From: Symsagittifera roscoffensis
Lineage: Eukaryota; Xenacoelomorpha; Acoela; Convolutidae
DNA length: 64,000 nucleotides
NCBI RefSeq assembly: GCF_963678635.1
Contig: NC_087068.1
Span: 10,424,027 to 10,488,026 of the forward strand
Direction: 5' to 3'
Within the stretch, counting starts at the first letter, position 1, and each line of letters starts with the position of its first letter. The notes under the pieces were generated by a model, which saw only the letters and a program-made list of their open reading frames with translations, made no database searches and was not told the DNA's origin. A program made the position numbers and the translations under genes. Positions 59,269 through 64,000 of the stretch are shown here, in pieces.

Positions 59269-59408
59269 AGGAGGATTGTGGCTAGGGCGAATGTGATGAT
59301 TGCTTTCTTTATACATTTGCATATTGTCAAGATGAGGGATGATAGAAATGTTATAAAAATTACAAATAGGAAAAAAATGTCTGTTCTACTAAAAATGGTT
59401 CGTATCAT
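59220..59408 (-). CDS. Small two-segment membrane ORF
   Basis: ATG at 59408 (GTATCATTT on the plus strand) opens 62 codons with two hydrophobic segments (FFLFVIFITFLSSLIL and ITFALATILLILFL) separated by a short basic Cys-Lys loop. It ends where the next, longer frame begins, and the two overlap in different frames. It may be a real small membrane protein of the element or the 5' end of the adjoining frame. Confidence 0.35.
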   Translation of the reverse strand: MIRTIFSRTDIFFLFVIFITFLSSLILTICKCIKKAIITFALATILLILFLEEYYNKHKFFH

Positions 59409-60216
59409 TTAGATAAGTTTTGTGAATCGTACCTGTGGATATAGTCAAGAGCTTTTGAAAGCTGGAGGTATAGTTCAAATATGGAATAGAAAATTTAAAA
59501 AATATTGCAAAAAATGATTAAAATTATTACAAAAGGTTCAAAGGTATCAAAAAGAAATATGATTAAAAGTTTAAATATCGTAAAAAATTGTTTGAGATTG
59601 GTGAGAATTATGTTGACTGATTGAGAGAAGAGCATTTATGATCGAATATTTTTTGTTGTTTGAGGCAATTTTCAAGTGTGGTCGAATTATTTATTGGTTT
59701 TTTGACAAGTGGGTTGAACTTTGTGAAAAATTGTTGGGGACAATTTTTATGGTGATCGGGAGGTCTTCTTTTTCTTTATTTTTATTTGTCAAATGATCCG
59801 GGGTATTTTGAGATTTTTATACTTTAGGCTAATTAAAATGGTCGTTCTTTTACTTTAGGCTAAGTTAACAGATTTGTTTTGGGGGGTATTTGAGGTCTAA
59901 GTTGGGGAAATATTGTTGATCTTTGGGTTATTAGATAAGGGAGGGTTATGATATTATGGTGGTATTTTTTTTTAGTTGTCAAATTGGAGTGGTTTGCTTA
60001 TTTTTGACCTGGAGGTTGCAAAGTTATAGTTATAGATATGCCTGGAGTTTTATATCGTTCGTCTAGTTGATCTGTGTTAAAGTTAGAGAAGGTGACGGAT
60101 TGGATGAATCCTATTGGCTAATTATGAACTAGAATCGCTGCGTGTTTGTCAGCATGTTATTTTGAAAAATTAAAATTCAAAATGTTTCAGAGGTGCAAAG
60201 ATTATTAAATATAAAA
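59409..60216. other. Spacer between integrase and env-side ORFs
   Basis: About 0.8 kb without a supported frame. A subgenomic (spliced) env message would use sequences here, but no unique splice site could be assigned. Confidence 0.4.
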
Positions 60217-62431
60217 TTAAAGCTGTTTTTGAAATTCGACTTTCTTTAATATTTTAGATCGTGGAATGAATGTTTTATAGTTTTTACGTGGTTGATTTCT
60301 AAGTCGTGATGACACTCTATGTTCTGATTTGTCGAATTGTTCTTGGGGTATTACTTTTTCTATCATTTTTCTGTTTTTTCTTTCTTTTTGAGATGTATTT
60401 TGATCTAGCTTTTTTGTAATGTTTTTCGTTGTAGTTGATTTTGTATTTTGGTTTTCGAGGTGAATATCATTTTGTTCCTTTGTTGTATTTTCCATATGTG
60501 GGTTGATTTGAATAACTTTTAAACCTGTAAAAGAATATAATTGAGTTAGTTCGCGTAGTGCGTATTCTTTTGGGTAATAAGGTAATAGGTTATTTCGATG
60601 TTGAACAATTTCTTTTTGTTCTGAGTCGGTGATTTTATATGTGACATCAATGGGTTTTGCAATTATTTGGTATGGTCCTTTACGAAGGGGTTGTAATTTT
60701 TTAGAAATTCCTTTTTGAGTGTTAAAATTGGGTTTTAAAACAAATGTTCCAATTTTTAAATCGGAGGCTGGTGTAAAGCGTGAATTGATTTGTTCATTAA
60801 TGTTTTGCCTTTGTAACAACTTTTTTGTTACTTTTTGGTAAATTTCATTGTGTTTTTTATCTCTGTTTAAAATCCATTCGGTGTGTGTACCGGAGGCTAA
60901 TTTAATAATTTGTGGGTGATGAAAATGATCTTCATCGTGTGTGTGTAAAGGTAGGTTATAACAAATTGAGTCTTTATTCGGTTGACAATAACTTTGTGCA
61001 TTTTTATGAGAGTTTGCTGTAAACATTATTGGTTTGCGTGGCTTTTGATTAAAAACCATTTCATATGGTGACATTCCTAGAGTTGTCGTGATTTGTGAAT
61101 TATATGCTAAGGGAAATAGTTTGACATCTGCTGACCATTCGGTGTATCTTGTATCGATTGATGATACATCTAAGATATTCTTGTAGTGAACGGTTCATAC
61201 CTTCGACTAAGCCGTTTGTCCAAGGTGCGTGAGATGTACGTGGTTTGTGTTTGATGTTATATAAATGACATAGTGTGATGATTTCATTATTTATGAATTC
61301 TGTACCGTTGTCTGTAACTAAAATTTCTGGTAGTCCGAATTTGGCTATCCAGTGTTCATAAAGCGTTGTGTAAGCGTAATAAGCGTTACAATGTGGTACT
61401 GGGTTAAGTGCTACATAATGTGTAAATGCGTCAACAATTACCATAATGTAGGAGTTTCCTTCGGATGAGGGTGAAATTGGTCCTTTTGTATCAAATGAAA
61501 TACGGTGATTAAAGTACAAACTTTGTCCTTTAAAATCTTGTTTTTGTGCTATTTGTTTTTGATTTGGGTAAGGTTTATTTAGTTGACATACTATACAATC
61601 ATTGCATAGTACTTTTATCCAAATTGGTGCATTTGGAAAATAAAAATTTTGTATGAAATTTGAATATGTTTTCTCTGATCCAGAGTGTCCTTTAATGTTT
61701 TGTGTATGTGAAATATTAAAAGCTATGAGAATCATACTTAAAGGGAGACAGGGAACTGTAGATTCATTTAATTTATATTCTAGAAGGTCTGTGTTTTCAT
61801 TAATTGTTGTATTATTAAATTTTCGAAAGTATCGGAGGAGTGTTTTATTTCCTAAAATAGTTGTATCTGCCTTGACGGGTTTAGTTTTATATTTGTGCCA
61901 TGATTTTAGTTGTCTAATTACTGGGTCAAGATTTTGATATTGTTTCAAGGTTGGAATTGTAATTTTTTCTGTTGGAGGGAGAAAGATGTTTTCAATTTCT
62001 AATTTAGATAAAGGAATTGTATCAAGTGGGTCATGGAGGTCAAAAACTTGATTTATTGTGTATTTTGAATCGTTTGTTTGTGGTCCTGATAAATTTATTT
62101 TATCAGTTAGATTTTCTTTTTCAATTAGTGGAAAAAGGTCTTTTTTATGCGGGTGTTGTTTTATTCTTTTTTGTTGAGTGTTATTTTTTATCCATTGTGA
62201 ATATGGAATTGGTTTAAAAGTTGTTGTTCCAAGTAAATCAACTTCATAGTGGTTATTTTGGCAATCTAAATAAAGTGGGAAGTGTTGTAGATTATTTACC
62301 TGTGAGTGTTCAACGTCAGTTTTTACTGCATATTTGCATTCTAGTCGGGGTGATGTTTCGTTTTCTGCAAGGTAGAATTTTATATTTTTGGGTATTTCAA
62401 CTGTAGTCTTACGTGTAAGTAATTCAGGTGG
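60217..62431 (-). pseudogene. Retroelement pol: connection plus integrase, one frameshift
   Basis: Continues the reverse transcriptase frame directly after its TAA at 62432. A ~200-codon tether precedes the integrase. The integrase zinc finger shows HSGSEKTYSNF ... CNDCIVC (HHCC). The core has the catalytic triad in SFDTKGP, VTDNGTEF and VEGMNRS. A frame change near 61,150 separates this from the C-terminal part (ATG-proximal LGMSPYEMVF, then GPYQIIAKPIDVTYKI, a GPY/F module) ending at TAA 60217 with a very basic tail. Integrase inserts element DNA into chromosomes; the GPY/F module is typical of Ty3/gypsy (Metaviridae). Inactive as encoded here. Confidence 0.85.
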
Positions 62432-64000
62432 TTAATTTCGACTTAAAGTGTCTGGTAATGCAAGATTTTTTCCTGCTGTCCAAACTATATGTAAGTTTGG
62501 TAATTTCATTAAAATTAATTGAAATCTATAAACTCGATGATTTGGATTGGATTTTTGTGTAAAAAGAAAAATGATTGGTTTATGATCTGTGAATAGAACT
62601 GTTGGATGTTTTGATCCAAGTATCAGAAATTCATATTCTGTTAGTGTATATATTATGGCTGTACATTCTCTCATTAGAGTTGAGAGTCGTAGCTCTGCTT
62701 GAGTGAATAATCGAGAATTTGCTGATATAAGGTTCATTTTGTTTGTACCATTGTGTGATTGTAATAATGCTGCGCCAATGCCAAAATTCGAAGCATCGCA
62801 CATTGCATAGAATGGTTGATTTGGATCTGGAATTGTATTCGAAATTTGTTCAGTTAAAAGTCTTTTAATTTCTTCAAATCGTGCTTGATGTTCTGTATTC
62901 CATTCGAAATTATTTTGTTGTCTAAGTATATTATAGAAGGGTCTTAGGTATAATTGCATTTTATAGACATATTTGCTTAAAAAGTTTAACATTCCAAGGA
63001 TTTCTTGGATTTTCTTTTTATTTGTTGGTGGTTGGAGCTTCTGAATAGCATCAATGCGTGATTTTAATGGAGTGATTGTTTTTCTTTCTATATTATGTCC
63101 TAAGAATTTAACTCGTGTCAAAAAGAAGTGTGATTTATCGGGGGCGGCCTTCAGATTTTCGTTTTGAAGTATTTTGTGATAGTGTTCTAAAACATTGAAC
63201 ATTTCTTCTTTTGTCTGTGATTGCATAAAAACATCGTCTAAATAGGTAATTGCGTTTTTCTTGAGTATTAGTGGTCTAAAAATTTTGCTCATAAAAGCTG
63301 AAAATGCTGCTGGTCCTATGGATATTCCATAGAATAGGCGGTTGAATTCATATTGCTGATTTCCAATAACAAATTGTGTTAGGCGTCGCGATTGTTCATC
63401 TAGTGGCATTTGATTGTATGCACTATTCATATCTGCGGTTGTAAAGTATTTTCCGTTTATTTTTGTTAAAATAACTTGTATTGGTTCAATAGGCCAATTG
63501 CACTTTGATTCGTCTATGAGTGAATTGAGGTATCTAGCGTCGAGAACTAATTTTAATGATTCTCCTTTTGCTAGGATGATAACAGGGTTGATAAATGTGT
63601 TACCTTTTGGTTGTTCTTCTTTATTTACTGGTGATATAATTTTGTATTGTTCTAAAATATCGAGTAATCTGTTCACTTTATCGTGTAAGTGAATTGGTAC
63701 TTTACTTGCTCTTTGTTTTTTGAAAACTGCGTCAGGTTTTAATGGGAGATGTAGTGATGAGCTGATTTTGCCAACATCAAATTTGGATGTTGCATAGACT
63801 GATGAATAGTTTATTAGCTGTTTGGCTAATTTATCAAATTCGTCTTGTGTTATTTGTGAATGTTGGAAGTTAAACATTGTTAAAAATTTCTGTTGATCCT
63901 CTGTGTAGTTACTTATGTTGAATGTAGGTTTGAAATATGGGGTTTTTGTGAAATAATCCGTATTTTTTTTTTCGTTACTTATTATATTATTTATGGATAA
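62432..64000 (-). CDS. Retroelement pol: reverse transcriptase and RNase H (partial)
   Basis: The frame is open from the window edge to TAA at 62432, so the 5' part (protease and gag) is outside. The RT palm shows LVLDARYLN, ADMNSAYNQMPL (motif A Asp), RLFYGISIGPAAF and YLDDVFM (the YxDD catalytic pair). KFLGHNI and the thumb follow, then RNase H with YAMCDASNFGIGAAL and LFTDHKPI. The order RT-RNase H-integrase and these words are those of Ty3/gypsy elements. The terminal TAA is followed in the same frame by the integrase part, so it is either a disabling point mutation or, less likely, a programmed readthrough site. Confidence 0.9.
   Translation of the reverse strand, partial: LSINNIISNEKKNTDYFTKTPYFKPTFNISNYTEDQQKFLTMFNFQHSQITQDEFDKLAKQLINYSSVYATSKFDVGKISSSLHLPLKPDAVFKKQRASKVPIHLHDKVNRLLDILEQYKIISPVNKEEQPKGNTFINPVIILAKGESLKLVLDARYLNSLIDESKCNWPIEPIQVILTKINGKYFTTADMNSAYNQMPLDEQSRRLTQFVIGNQQYEFNRLFYGISIGPAAFSAFMSKIFRPLILKKNAITYLDDVFMQSQTKEEMFNVLEHYHKILQNENLKAAPDKSHFFLTRVKFLGHNIERKTITPLKSRIDAIQKLQPPTNKKKIQEILGMLNFLSKYVYKMQLYLRPFYNILRQQNNFEWNTEHQARFEEIKRLLTEQISNTIPDPNQPFYAMCDASNFGIGAALLQSHNGTNKMNLISANSRLFTQAELRLSTLMRECTAIIYTLTEYEFLILGSKHPTVLFTDHKPIIFLFTQKSNPNHRVYRFQLILMKLPNLHIVWTAGKNLALPDTLSRN

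Overview
The window is AT-rich nuclear DNA from a multicellular eukaryote, almost certainly an invertebrate animal. Supporting signs are long GT-AG introns, a RING/AIG1-GTPase/coiled-coil gene split over at least eight exons, foldback and MITE-like elements, a fragment of a protein-primed DNA polymerase B gene, and Ty3/gypsy-type retroelements. No rRNA or tRNA gene, bacterial operon or CRISPR array was seen. The phylum cannot be fixed from the sequence.

Left part (1-31.7 kb). The main host gene lies on the minus strand from 29,349 down to about 6,554 or 6,206. Its exons join with matching phases: a RING finger exon (29,022-29,349), an AIG1/GIMAP-type GTPase exon (16,119-16,911), three identical 42-nt exons carried by a ~449-bp tandem repeat, two large coiled-coil exons that are diverged copies of each other, and a C-terminal exon with an alternative 3' end. 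The predicted product is about 930-970 residues: RING, GTPase, long coiled coil, C-terminal domain. The long introns hold a small plus-strand candidate gene (18.7-19.1 kb), a 54-bp minisatellite, a fragment of unknown coding sequence (22.3-22.7 kb) and a decayed polymerase B gene (25.9-27.7 kb). Upstream and downstream lie a ~1.5-kb foldback palindrome, a 1.1-kb element with 21-bp terminal inverted repeats and C/G runs, clusters of a self-complementary ATAATCGATTAT-type repeat, and a pair of MITEs.

Middle part (31.7-55 kb). An 11.5-kb segment is present twice in direct tandem (31,940-43,463 and 43,464-54,990). Each copy begins inside a decayed plus-strand Ty3/gypsy integrase gene and ends inside a minus-strand reading frame of the retroelement on the right. 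The first ~1.2 kb of the copies has diverged by several percent; the remaining ~10 kb is almost identical.

Right part (53.7-64 kb). A minus-strand envelope-bearing Ty3/gypsy-like element runs off the window edge. In its own order it has reverse transcriptase/RNase H, integrase with a GPY/F module, a small membrane ORF, a Pro/Ser/Thr/Gln-rich ORF, an envelope-like glycoprotein, and a second Pro/Ser-rich ORF. The envelope frame overlaps both of these rich ORFs by a few bases. This copy is damaged: in-frame stops lie in pol, env and the last ORF, and there are at least three frameshifts.

The observation I consider most worth following is the RING-AIG1-coiled-coil gene with its tandemly repeated 14-residue (two-heptad) exon.
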